The notes below the pieces were generated by a model, which was not told the origin of the DNA, made no database searches, and worked only from the letters and a program-made list of their open reading frames with translations. A stretch of 64,000 nucleotides of DNA from the NCBI GenBank assembly GCA_023333565.1, contig JAJKFH010003229.1, forward strand, positions 496,001 through 560,000, read 5' to 3'. This stretch comes from Puffinus mauretanicus. Its lineage: Eukaryota; Chordata; Aves; Procellariiformes; Procellariidae. Shown here in pieces: positions 26,920 to 38,481 of the stretch. The stretch's first letter is position 1; each line of letters begins with the position of its first letter. A program made the position numbers and the translations under genes.

Positions 26920-27838
26920 CAGCTTCACCAAAAGCATATCTTGCCACTCAAATTCAGTCCTTTTACTGATTACCAAAGTCTTGTTTGTGCATTTTCCCCT
27001 TAATAAAATACATACTTAAATCAGAAGATACTGAAATCAAAAGAATGGTATCCATCAGCGTAAATAACTTTAGTAAGACCTATACACAATGCATTCTCCT
27101 TTTGTTATTTCACAACATTTCCAATGGAGTACAAGGTTGTTTTTTTTTTTTTCTTTTTCAGAAAAAGAAAGAATATTATTGTGAAGAGAAGATACATGAG
27201 AGAGAGAGAAAGACAATCACTACAATATACTGTCAAAAGTTTTTTTACTGTTGCTGAACAAAAAGGTTACAATTATAGGACTTAGTAAACAGAATCTCAG
27301 GTACCAAGAGGTAATATATATTATTTTTGATGGAGATATTCTATGCATTTTGATACTCTGTGGATATTTTTGTGCAATTTTTTCTCTTTAATAATGTGTT
27401 TTATAAGCTTGCGTTTATAAATATTGTTTCAATAGCATTTGGCTTCATGGAGAGCATGAGAGATGAAAACATTTACAAAACATTAACTTGTTTTATGCTT
27501 AAGAAAAAAGGAAGACCAGAAGGTCCTTTGCAAAAACCACTAAGATTCTGTAGATTAGAGAAAGCTTATACAGGTTGTTCATTACAAATCCCCTGCATTT
27601 CAAGAGGAAAATATTTATTCAGCATTTTAACAAACAAAAATCATTATGTAAATTTTCTTCTAATACCAGATCAGAATCTTTTAATTAGTTGAAACTCACT
27701 ATTGCTATTACAAGGAAAATAACAATCAGCATTAGACAGACTGCCAAAGAAGGAAAGGTACATAGAGACATACTGAGTGTATGTCAAATAGATCAGAAGA
27801 GTACTAATTAAAGTTAGGAGTACTTAAAAACCACTTTT

Positions 27839-27866
27839 GTTTTATTTTATTTTATTTTATTTCATT
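27839..27866. repeat. (TTTTA)n simple repeat
   Basis: About five TTTTA units, the last one changed (TTTCA). Confidence 0.85.
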
Positions 27867-28636
27867 TTGAAAAAAAAAGTGAAATGATTAAGCACAGTAT
27901 GTTCTGAATTTCTGGTGGGGAACTGAGAAGGACAGGAAAATTGCCATGACAATGAAAAAATGGTTTGAGTGAAGGAGTTAGAACACTGACATTTCACTTA
28001 GAATAGTTTTGTCAAGTTGATATTTCCCTTCTTTTGTAGCAAAACTATCAGCATTTGAAATAATAAAAGATATTCAAATATCAGTAAGATGTCAGAAATG
28101 CCTATTGTGAGTTGGAGAGTACTATGGATTTAATTACTGGTCATTCAACAAAGGCTCTTGAAGAGACTGAGCTGTTCTGTGACTTCGTTGTAAACAAGAT
28201 TTGCAAAAAGGAAGATCTTAGCAATTACAGCAATGAAATAAAAAATAATTTAAAAAAGAATACAAAATTTGACCAAACAAGGACCAATTTTAAATAACTC
28301 TCTCAGTTGCTTAGGATGTTATTCTACTTATTTCACAAAAAATATTTCAGTGAATAATTTCTCTAGAGTGTCTTGGAGTGTAATTTGATCTTTTGTCTTT
28401 GAAATATAAAAACTATCTTGTTCACAGTCACCACATGAAAGCTTATGGAAAAATTAACTAAATATTAAAAAATCGAGTGTACAAGAAGAAAGAAGTATTT
28501 TAAGCATATTTGAAAAATTAGAATATTGTTTGGGCACCAATGGGCAGCAAAGACACAAGTGTTGTTGATGCGTTAGAAACTATGGAAGCACCGGAGAATA
28601 GTCACATAGGAATTAGGGTTTCTCCACCCAAAAAAG

Positions 28637-29290
28637 GTGGCAGGATCAAAAGCCCAACTGATGTGCATATACACCAATGCATGCAGCATGGGCAAAAAAC
28701 AGGAGGAGCTGGAAGCCATTGTGCAGCTGGAAAACTATGATATAGTTGCAACCACAGAAACACGGTGGGGTGACTTGCACAACTGGAGTGCTGCAATGGA
28801 TGGCTATAACTCTTCAGAAGGGACAGGCAAGGAAGGAGAGGCAGTGGGGTAGCCCTGTATGTTAGGGTCTGCTTTGACTGTCTAGAGCTTGACAATGATG
28901 ATGAAAGGGTTGAGTGTTTATGGGTAAGAATCAGGGGAAAAGCCAACAAGGCAGATATCATGGTGGAAGTCTGTTATAGACTACCCAACCAGAACGAAGA
29001 GACAGATGAAATATTCTATAAGCAGCTGGGAGAAGTCTCACGATCGCCAGCTCTTGTTCTCATGGGGGACTTCAACTTACCAGATGTCTGCTGGAAATAC
29101 AATACAGTGGAGAGGAAACAGTCTAGTAGGTTCCTGGAATGCATGGAAGATAACTTCCTGACACAGTTGTGAGTGAGCCAACTAGAGAAGGCGCCCTGCT
29201 GGACCAGCTGTTTGCACACAAAGAAGGATTTGTGGGCGATGTGATGGCTGGAGGTCATCTTGGGCACAGCAATCATGAAATTATAGTTTT
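28637..29290 (+). pseudogene. CR1 ORF2 endonuclease domain, broken
   Basis: This is the apurinic-like endonuclease part of CR1 ORF2, which nicks the target DNA to prime reverse transcription. The N-terminal block with the TET catalytic-glutamate motif lies in a frame from 28637 to a stop at about 28850. The sequence then resumes in the frame from 28960, with GDFN at 29065-29076. An apparent one-base loss near 29168 shifts the frame, and homology goes on with SEPTREGALLDQLF-like residues. The terminal Ser-Asp-His catalytic motif reads Ser-Asn-His (29268-29276), so a catalytic Asp is lost as well. Family identity is sure from the ordered motifs. Activity is ruled out by the stop, the shift and the changed residue. 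Confidence 0.88.
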
Positions 29291-29484
29291 CGATTCTTGG
29301 AGAAATAAGGAGGGGGGGTAGCAGAACTGCTACCTTGGACTTCTGGAGGGTAGACTTTGCCTATTTAGAGGCCTGGTTGACAGAGTCCTTTGAGAGGCAG
29401 TCCTGAAGGGTAAAGGAGTCCAGGAAGGCTAATCATTCTTCAAGAAGGAAATCTTAAAGGCACAGGAGCACGGCTGCTCATGGC

Positions 29485-30363
29485 TTGGATGGGCATACTC
29501 TTCGCTGGGTAAAAAACTGGCTGAATGGCTGGGCCCAAAGAGTTGTGGTGAATGGAGTTAAATCCAGTTGTCAGCTGGTCACAAGTGGTGTTCCCCAGGG
29601 CTCAGGATTGAGGCCAGTTTTGTTTAATATCTTCATCAATGATCTGGATGAGGGGATCAAGTGCACCCTCAATAATTTTGCAGATGACACCAAGTTGGGA
29701 GGGAGTGTTGGTCTGCTCAAGAGTAGGAAGGCTCTGCAGAGGGACCTGGACAGGCTGGATCAATGGGCCAAGGCCAATTGTATGAGATTCAACAAGGTTA
29801 AGTGCTGGGTCCTGCACTTGGGTCATAACAACCCCATGCAACACTACAGGTTTGGGGAAGAGTGGCTGGAAAGCTGCCCAGAGGAAAAGGACCTGGGGGT
29901 GTTGCTCGACAACTGGCTGAATATGAGCCGGCAGTGTGCCCAGGTGGCCAAGAAGGCCAATAGCATCCTGGCTTGTATCAGAAATAGTGTGGCCAGCAGG
30001 ACTAGGGAAGAGATTTTCTCCCTGTACTCAGCACTGGTGAGGCTGCACCTCAAAAACTGTCTTAAGTTTTGGGCCCCTCACTACAAGAAAGACATTGAGG
30101 TGCTGGAGCATGTCCAAAGAAGAGCAACAAAGATGGTGAAGAGTCTAGAGAACAAGTCTTATGAGGAGAGGCTGAGGGAACTGGTGTTGTTTAGCCTGGA
30201 GAAAAGGATGCTGAGAGGAGACCTTACCACTCTTTACAACTACCTGAAAGGAGGTTGTAGCGAGGTGGGTGTAGGTCTCTTCTCCCAAGTAGCAAGTGAT
30301 AGGACAAGAGGAAATGGCCTCAAGTTGCACCAGGGGAGATTTAGATTGGATATTGGATATTAG
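29485..30363 (+). pseudogene. CR1 ORF2 reverse transcriptase, C-terminal part (open 292-codon frame)
   Basis: This open frame of 292 codons covers the second half of the CR1 reverse transcriptase and part of its C-terminal region. Visible motifs are GVPQGS (residues 35-40, RT motif 4), FADDTK (65-70, the catalytic Asp-Asp of motif 5), the KVLHLG-like block (CWVLHLG, about 107-113), and the downstream YSALVR, RRATKM and [15 protein letters not shown] blocks. The start Met is only the first ATG after the deletion junction, not a true start. The N-terminal RT motifs 0-3 are missing. The frame ends at a stop (30361-30363) about 40 codons before the usual CR1 end, yet homology to the missing tail goes on in the next bases (HWNRLPRE-like). 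It is a fossil and I do not think it is an expressed gene. Confidence 0.9.
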
Positions 30364-30589
30364 CTCTTCACCGAAAGGGCTATCAAGCATTGGAACAGGC
30401 TGCCCAGGGAAGTGGTTAGTCACCATCCCTGGAGGTATTTAAAAGATGTGTAGATGTGGCACTTAAGGACATGGCTTAGTGGTGGACTTGGTAATGTTAG
30501 GTTAACGGTTGGGCTCGACGATCTTAAGGGTCTTTTCTAACCTAAATGATTCTATGATAAGAAACAAAACTAGACCATGTTCTTTATAT

Positions 30590-30625
30590 AGAGATATAGA
30601 TCTATATATCTATATCTATATCTCT
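30590..30625. repeat. TATATC microsatellite with 12-bp inverted arms
   Basis: AGAGATATAGAT (30590-30601) is matched by its reverse complement at 30614-30625 with a 12-base loop of the same TA/TC type. It lies 30 bases after the CR1 3' end, so it may have grown from the insertion site. Confidence 0.75.
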
Positions 30626-33600
30626 CCAAGATACCAAAGAAGTTAGAGAGAGATTTATATGGAAGCAATGCTGAACAAAGAAATTCAAGGAAAAAATGTT
30701 TTTTTGCCATGGCATAGAAATTCCTGGTGCAGGAGTTTGCAATTGGTATAGCAAAGAAAACCCCACCACAGCATGAGAAAGACATTCCAGATAATGACAG
30801 GACGAATAGAAACAAAACGTTGTGAGCAAAAGATGGCCACAGTTTGCTTTAGAATGTCTAAATGGAGATTTTACTTCAAGCAGCAGGTTCACGACAGCAG
30901 GCTTTAGGGTTTAATACCCCAGAGTCAAAAGGAGAAGGAAGGATGTTAACCTCTCCTCGGCAATAAAAGCTGGACTAAAATAATGTGCAGGTGCAACTTA
31001 TTTGTAGATTCAAGATCTTTTTTTTCTAATAGAAAATATAAATAGAATCTTATTCTACTGCCCAAAGCAAAAGAAGGCAAGTACTAGTACTTTATTTCAG
31101 ATTATCAGCATGGGTGTTTTGATATTTTAATACTATTTAATGTCTGAAAATCAGTTCATTCTTTCCTACCCCCAAAACAGTGCAACAAAGCCTTACAGAT
31201 AGTTACTACACCCTATTCCACAAACTTCCAAAATCTGTTTTACAGCCTCTTTACAGGACAGCATCAAATCATAATTGACAACAACAAAACAGAATTGCAG
31301 AATTCCTTCAGACACAGCTTGTTCGTGTTAAAATGTCAAGATTATCTTGAACAAAACTGCACAATGTATTATATACTTTCCATTTTAATTGTCAACTACC
31401 CTGAAATATTGCTAATAAATAAATCCAGATATAAACAGCTGCAATTAAAATATGGATGTTTCATGTTGTTCACAGTTTGACATGCAATATTGATAGCATC
31501 AAAGATAATTTTATTGTATTTGTCACCAAGCAAAGGATAATAGAATCTACAGCCAACAAAACTGGTCATAAATTCCAGTTCTTTACATTCCAGTTTGTTC
31601 AGCTACATACTGTTCAACACAGTGTTTATAAAAGTCGACATCTTGAAGTCTGTTTGAAAGTTTTAACTAATGAATCCTTCATCAATTATGCACATTTTTT
31701 AGAAGTGGAAGAAAATTAGTACTGCAATGATTTTTATAAGGCACAGACCCAGTTTGTAACAGACCAGAACTGACTTATGTGAATCCAGATTTCATTATGG
31801 AACTCACAGCAGGTCACCTCAACATTGAATTGATTCAGTTAAATGGATGCATGAGCTAAAGTCATTATGATTGTATCCATAATTTTCAAATTAGTTTTGA
31901 GTATATACATTTGGGATTAACATTTCCTGCAGACATCCTTATTTTTCACAGTGGACTTCACCTACATAACAATTAATTGTATACAGTAACAATGAAAAAA
32001 CAATACTTAATTTGGAAAATAATTATAAGAACCGAAAAATGCTAATTTGAGAGTAAAAGACACCATCTTTTAGGTTTTTTTTCCCCTATCATTCTCATTC
32101 TGTATCTGTCAGATATTATGTCCCAGACCTGGCCTTTGGTATGTTGAAAGGAATCCCTAATATTCTTGGACAAAGGTCAAGGAGGAAAGAAATGTTTTGC
32201 AAATGGCATATTCACACTGATCTCTGTCAGCCAAATTTCTGTGATTTGCTTTCTGTCTAGTATAACTGAAATTGCACATATCTGCTTCACATTTAGTATC
32301 TGCATGAGGCTATCACCAGAAAATATGGAGACAAAAAAACCCTTATATAAATCTTGACAAGAGAATGAAAAACTTCTTTAAAATATCCCCGACATTAAAA
32401 CCAACTCTATAATTCTAAGAACATTAGGAAATCTTTAGTCATTCAAGGAGCTATTGTATTAACATTTCAAAAATTAATATCCTGGCCAGATTAAATAATT
32501 TATTTCAAGTTCTACTTGTCACTGTACTAATTATTTCCTTTAAATCATGGAGAGTAATAAGAATACAGCTATAAACGTATCTGCGTTAAAAAATACAATG
32601 AATTTAATTTAAATCATATCAACTTTAAAAGAAAGAAGAAAATGTCTGACCTCCCATCTTATATTTTTTAATAACGTAATTCAATTTATTATCATTACAC
32701 CACTTTTTGGCTTCAGTTACAGCAAGGAGTTGAAGACCATGTAACATCTTCAACTTAAGTATAAGATAGGGAAGAATCAGTAATTTTTGCACATCCTGTG
32801 CTCAAAAAACTCACTCAAAACTTTGAGCAAGTTGCTTAAAAAGTACTGAAATTAGAAGACAGAGAAAAAAGAAGTTAAAGTAGTTGAAAGCACACAGCAC
32901 CCTAACTTTCAACCTTGTTTAAAAATCTTCACAAAATATTATAGTTAAAGGAAAAGGCATTAATGTGTAAAGAATTTAATTAGTTTTGAATTTCTTAATT
33001 AGCAAGAAATCAAAGATTTAAAAATAAAAATATGGTATTTCAAAAATGTTTCAAGCAAAACAAACTAATGTGTTAATCCATAATAGATTTATCTTCTATG
33101 TTAAAAAATGAACAACCACCCACCCCCCAACCCATCCCTAGAAAGTTATGATCTCTCTTTCTCTTGAAATCATGACACACAAGTCACCCTGAAATCTTAT
33201 TCTAAATCAGGCTAATTATGGACATATGTTTTCATGGACATAGCATCCTGCCAGAGATTGCCTTCAAAAAGGTGTGTGAGGAGGGCAATAAAAAATGGCA
33301 CACTAAGGCAACATATAGCTCATTAAAATACCCGTCTTCAGCATCTCATAGGATTGAGGTGATGTACTTTTAATTTGCTGTTAAAACTACATCCAGTTTA
33401 AGACCTTTCTCATGTACTTATGAAAAGCAGAAATCAGTACTGTGATATATAAGCATATCTTATGTCATAGGCAAAAAAATATGAAAACAAAAATATTTAT
33501 CTGAATACTGGGAAGATTTTTACTATTTCGCCCACAGCAAAGAAGTTGCTTTGGTTAACAATTTTGCTTTATTGTCAGTGATTAAGCTGCATTTTCTGCT

Positions 33601-34579
33601 TTACAAGGAGTGTCTGCTGGTTACTTCATTAAATATTTTCAAATTGCTTTGTGATTTTTACATGAGAAGTGTGATTTTTGAGTAATGCAACCAAATGAAT
33701 AGCATTAGATTTATCTCTGTTCTCACCCCCAGCAGAAATATTTGGAAATGCATTTTCATTTGCCTTTCATCATGGTTGTCAGAGGTAAAGGTTTTCAGCA
33801 TTGTGAGTATCAGGTGGGCATACAGCAATTGCACAATGCCACAACGGAACACAGAAGCAATGTATTTTTCCAGTTGTTGTCTATTAACAACAGGGTTTAT
33901 TTAGTTCCATATACATAACTGTATCACTAATGTATTTTTGCCTCAAGTCTCTCCGTACCAGTTTCTTCCATGTTCACTTAATGATCATTTTGTGTGTAAC
34001 AAATGAATGGAAAAGTTAGAATTCTGAACTTTCTTCATTCTACTGTTAACAAACTCGATAGACCTATCCTTAATACTTTGGCATTCAACCAATGTTTAAA
34101 TTCTGAATTTATCTCAGGCAAGGACAAATGCGGAATGTGTTAAATAGTTAACAACATGTTTTTAATTCCTCAATATTCATCCTTCTTCAAAATTTTAGGC
34201 TCATTTTACTCTTTTTGCCACTGTGGGCAGATTATTTTCCAGTCTTATTTGCAAACATAAAAATCATAAAATTCTTCAAATTAGGCTCATATACGGAAGC
34301 AAAGTTAAGATCAGCTTGGATATCAGACCTAAAAAGCCAAGAACTTTTCTTAAGGAATTTATGCAGAAAAAACTCAGAAATAATTTTGTAGTTTCACGTC
34401 AAAATAACAAATGCAGAAGATTGCTAAAACAGTACTTTCCCATTTTAGTTACAGTGTGTATGAATGCACAGAAACCAAGTAATATGAACAGAAACTACAA
34501 AAGCCAACAAGCATCAAGTAAGTACAATCAAAGAAGTAAATTACTACAAGCAAAGGTCGTATGACTAAGAAAAAGAACA

Positions 34580-34617
34580 CGTTCTGAATACTTTTATTTC
34601 CCGAAGTATTCAGAACG
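34580..34617. repeat. Perfect 14-bp-arm inverted repeat
   Basis: CGTTCTGAATACTT (34580-34593) and AAGTATTCAGAACG (34604-34617) are exact reverse complements around a 10-base loop TTATTTCCCG. A G-T wobble can add one more pair at the loop in RNA. It sits in unique, non-repetitive sequence. Confidence 0.95.
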
Positions 34618-37600
34618 GATCACCTGCAGGAATAGCATATCTCATCTTGTACATGATCTCGTGTATCCTTAGCATAGGGACATATCAAATGCCAATGCTT
34701 TAGAATTTTATTCAGAAGATGATTAATTATATTTTAAAATGTTTCCCTATATCAGATCACATCATCTCCTTTCCTGACTTCTTTAATGAGCACTGCAGTA
34801 ACTAAGAATGTTGACATTCGCAGGATAAGTATCAATCAAAAAAAACTGGGGCAATGTATATCTCTCAGAAATTTTGTTTTAGGATACATAGGCTTAAGGA
34901 GAAAGGTTTTTGCTGTGCAGTCTTACTATGAAGAGTCATTTCACACCTATGAACATTTAAAACATAACAGCAGTTACAACAGAAGATATTGGACCATTTA
35001 AAGAACACAGAGGCCAATCTCTCTCTTCACTGCCTTTGGCAGGCTGCTGCCACAGCCCCGACAACCACGCCAGGCTTTATAAAAGGCTTGTTCAGGCAAT
35101 TGTCAATAAGATATGGAGTTTCTCACTTCAGCTCATTGCTTCCCAATGCATTCACATTATTGCTACATAAAATTCATGTCCTACTAAATGTGAGGACTTT
35201 TCTGGTAGCTCACATGAACAGGCTTGATAACTGTCTCCTGTTTCAAGCCACAGCTTATATCTGATATTTCTGTGAGCAGCAGAGGAAGGAAAAGCTGAAG
35301 ACTACAGCAGGATTTTTTCCTGCAGTTGGAGCAGACTGACAGACTCTTGTGTCACCACTTTCTGTGCTACTGCTTTTCCATGAAAATGTGTCTGGATTGA
35401 GGAACCAGTTTCCCTAAGCACTGCATTTAATCAAAATTTTTTTGAGAAATAGGCAGAGAAGGAAAGGAAACAGACATAAAATGAAAGCAAGAAAAAAGAA
35501 ATAGCTTCTAAATACCTTTTCCCCTTCCTCAATTCCTTTTCTTTGTTTTTCATTAATAAGTTATTTAATTAAACTTGCTCTTTGTTCTCTGCACAACCAT
35601 TTTCTTCCTAGGACTCTTCCATGATTAAGTTTTACCTTGGACAAGAGGCTAATGAGGCTGGCAGCAATATTACGAGTCTGTGTGGAAATAAGAGAATACA
35701 TCACTTCCACCATTGACCCTGAGTAGACCAAATTTCAATACTTGTTTACACAATCACTTGCATTTAGCAAGAAACTTGGTTTCCTATGTCCACACAAACA
35801 AACCTCGTCTTCTCGGATATGGAGTAACTCAGTACTTCCCAAAGAAGAGCTGTCAGGTTCATCCATCCCCTGCTGAAATAAAATGCTCAGAGAACAGAGA
35901 CAAAGTATTGATATAGGGAAGGAAGAACTTTAGGATAAGGTTTTGGTAGGAAAGAGGAGGAGAGGGAGAAACCTGTCCCTGTCTTATATTATTTCAGGCA
36001 GAAATAGGGAAAACCACTCAGGATATAGAAATATGTCAATCATACAGGCCCAGACTTAGCAAACATCCCTATCTTAAAAGGCTGATGAAACAAGTACTTA
36101 ACTTGAAGTTAGCTGGGACTTAGTCAGAGCCTTTAAAGTAAAAGATATGCTTAATTCCTTTATTCCCTTCATAAACTGTGATCATCTTTTTTTAGTTTGC
36201 CTGCTCTATAAAGGGTGACACTACAGCAGCATGGACAACTCCTGAAGTGCGAGACTATCAGTGCTGATTCATATATTGAATTCCTGCAAAGCTATTTTAT
36301 TGATATTAATATGCTTAATACATTCCATAAAGCAGTAGCATTAGGCTTAATTTTTACCATTTTACCATTTTCAACCTAAGATGCTGTTTCATAGATTTAA
36401 TCTTTGAACATTACACAAAAATCAATCATCTATGTAGTATGTTAAAGGTTACATGTTGTTCCTTGGGTCAGTACAATTCAGTGCTGACAACAATTAAGTA
36501 ACCATAATGTCTACTTTTTCATTGCCTGTTATTTTTACTAAGCAGCATATTCAGAGGACATTTAAATTCATTGGCTCAAAATACTCTCTAGAGACTGATC
36601 TTTAAAATAATATGCATATTTTTCCACACACAATTGTAAAGAAACAGTGCCCTCTTCTGTCAAAACAGGATGAATCTCCGCAGAGGCAGGCTTTATTTTG
36701 GAAAACCAAACTGGATTAGAACAGATTAAAAAATATTATTTTATAAAGAAATAAAAGACTCTGTGCTGTGTTCAAACAGCATATTTGAAAATGTTCATTT
36801 TCATTTTTTTTGTCTTTCTACTCAATCAGTAAAATTTCTCTTTTCCCCAGTTCAGAGAGACATTTCAGAGCACTTACAAACATGGAGACATATTGTAACA
36901 GTTTTGTTTAATAAACAAACACATCAAATTCTTCAGTTACTTTCTTGTGTGAGTAGCTTTACATATAGCTGCAATTTCACAAATGCAAGTTCTAATTTTT
37001 TCTTCTTTAGAGATTTCTGATTAAAATAGGCATGTTATTTTTTGGCACCTTTCCCTACATTTTGTAACATTTTGTTTTCTCAGGGCAGAGGAAGAGGAGT
37101 ACTTAAAATCTTGTGAAAACCTGATAGCTTCACCAACATTCAAAAATAAAATAATATCAATTTTTCAATAAAAAGCAATATTTCATTTTCAAAACTGTCA
37201 TCATTATCTTTCATCCTGCCTTGAATATCCACTGTCTAAATTGTGCCACTAATATCATTAGGTGTTTATATTTAAGACTAACTGATTTGTTAAAATAGTG
37301 ATAATATCCTTTTTTAAAAACAAACAAACAAAAAAATTGAGACCTAATTCCATAGAAACACATGCAGCATCACATGCCATGAGAAAGATACATACAGCTA
37401 ATGCAATTGGACAGTCTTACTCTTTAAAACCTATCATTCTAGTCTTTTCTTACTGGTGGAATTGCCATATGCTCTTATAAAAGCCAGCAGCTCTTCACTA
37501 CTCTGCTCTGCTCTCTGAAAGAAGAAACTGAAAATACCACCGATAAACTTCCTGAGTTTTCAGGGTATTTTTAGTCTGTTGTTTTCTGCAACTGTTAAGA

Positions 37601-37689
37601 AAATTATCTCTGTAAGAGTAAGAATTGCCTTCACTATTAGAACACCAGTCACAATTTTGTCTTTATTTAGAAAGACAAAGCAACAACAC

Positions 37690-37713
37690 AAAAAAAAAAA
37701 AAAAAAAAAAAAA
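37690..37713. repeat. Run of 24 A
   Basis: An uninterrupted A run follows a CAACAACAC patch. No retrocopied coding sequence is seen upstream. Confidence 0.85.
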
Positions 37714-37976
37714 CCAAAAAACTAACACTGTGGGCCTACTAGTGCATTTCAGTAACAAAGTTATCATCACAGTGGTCAGCACAGGTAGAAAAAACATCCT
37801 CACTGCTTTTGCTGAGGAAAATAAATAACAAAAATCAGCTTTACACATAAAAAATCTGTACCTAAGATGCCTCTTAAAAATTACAGGAAAGCCAAGACAA
37901 TAGGGAAATATCTAATGAGGTTTCACAAGCATTTATAAACTAAAAGTTAAATCCATTTGTCGTGGTTTGACCCCAA

Positions 37977-37981
37977 CCAGC
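37977..37981. repeat. Target-site duplication CCAGC (left) of the inner LTR
   Basis: CCAGC at 37977-37981 recurs exactly at 38482-38486, on either side of the inner LTR. Removing the inner LTR and one CCAGC restores the continuity of the outer LTR. Confidence 0.95.
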
Positions 37982-38481
37982 TGTCCTGGTTCCAGCTGGG
38001 ACAGGGTTAACTTTCTTCCCAGTAGCTTGGGGGGTGTGCTGTGTTTTGGGTTCGGTGTGAAAGGAGCGTTGATGGCCCATTGATGCTTTGGCTGTTGCTG
38101 GGTGATGCTTGCACCAAGAGGGGGGAGCACAGCCGGGGTGGTGGACCCAGCTGGCCTATGGGGTATTCTATACCATGTGACATCATGCTCAGTATAAAAA
38201 CCAGGTGTGGGGGGGGGCTCGCCCCCCGTTCGTGACACGCGGTCGGCGGTCGGTGAGCGGTTGTGTCGTGCATTGCCTGTTTTGTGTATTCTGTTATTGT
38301 TGTTGTTCCTATTGTTATTGGCTACTGTTCTACTTAGTTTTATTTCACTATTAACTGTTTATCAACCCGGGAGCTTTCCTACTTGTGCCCTCCCGATTCT
38401 CTCCCCCATCCCACCGGGGCGGGGGGGTGATCGAGCGGCTGCGTGGCGTTTATTTTTGCTGGCTGGGGTTAAACCACGACA
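37982..38481 (+). mobile_element. Young solo ERV LTR, plus strand, nested in an older LTR
   Basis: This 500-bp LTR runs from TGTCCTGGTTCC to CCACGACA between exact CCAGC duplications. TGACATCA (38178-38185), TATAAAAA (38193-38200) and the G9-CTCG-C6 block (38209-38227) are present. Compared with 13789-14282 there are only scattered substitutions and a short CGGTCGG duplication, so both are recent. It is a solo LTR. It must be younger than the LTR it interrupts. Confidence 0.96.

Larger units (their letters stand above)
21350..28529. other. Gene-free AT-rich stretch
   Basis: I see no supported exon or young transposon. It holds a 16-G run (22751-22766), a possible ancient repeat (22494-22581), a G-quadruplex motif (24434-24448), an (AAAAC)n run (26896-26919), a T run (27138-27152) and a (TTTTA)n run (27839-27866). 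Confidence 0.6.
28530..30560 (+). mobile_element. CR1 LINE, internally deleted and degenerate
   Basis: This is a non-LTR retrotransposon of the CR1 clade on the plus strand. It opens inside or just before the ORF2 endonuclease (28637 onward). The RT/C-terminal part and 3' UTR follow, and it closes at the usual CR1 3' end with CCTAAATGATTCTATGAT (last octamer ATTCTATG). A full-length CR1 is about 4.5 kb. This copy has no ORF1 and is missing a piece between the end of the endonuclease (about 29465) and the middle of the RT (about 29490). The endonuclease part also carries in-frame stops and a frameshift. It is dead as an autonomous element. No target duplication is visible, which is normal for CR1. 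Confidence 0.95.
30561..37952. other. Gene-free AT-rich stretch
   Basis: I see no supported exon or transposon. It includes a TATATC-type repeat that can fold back (30590-30625), a perfect inverted repeat at 34580-34617, AAAC units at 37315-37335 and a 24-A run at 37690-37713. Confidence 0.6.

Noticed and set aside
37690..37713. 24-A run as the tail of a processed pseudogene
   Set aside because: No coding-like sequence or poly(A) signal layout upstream, and no matching target duplication.
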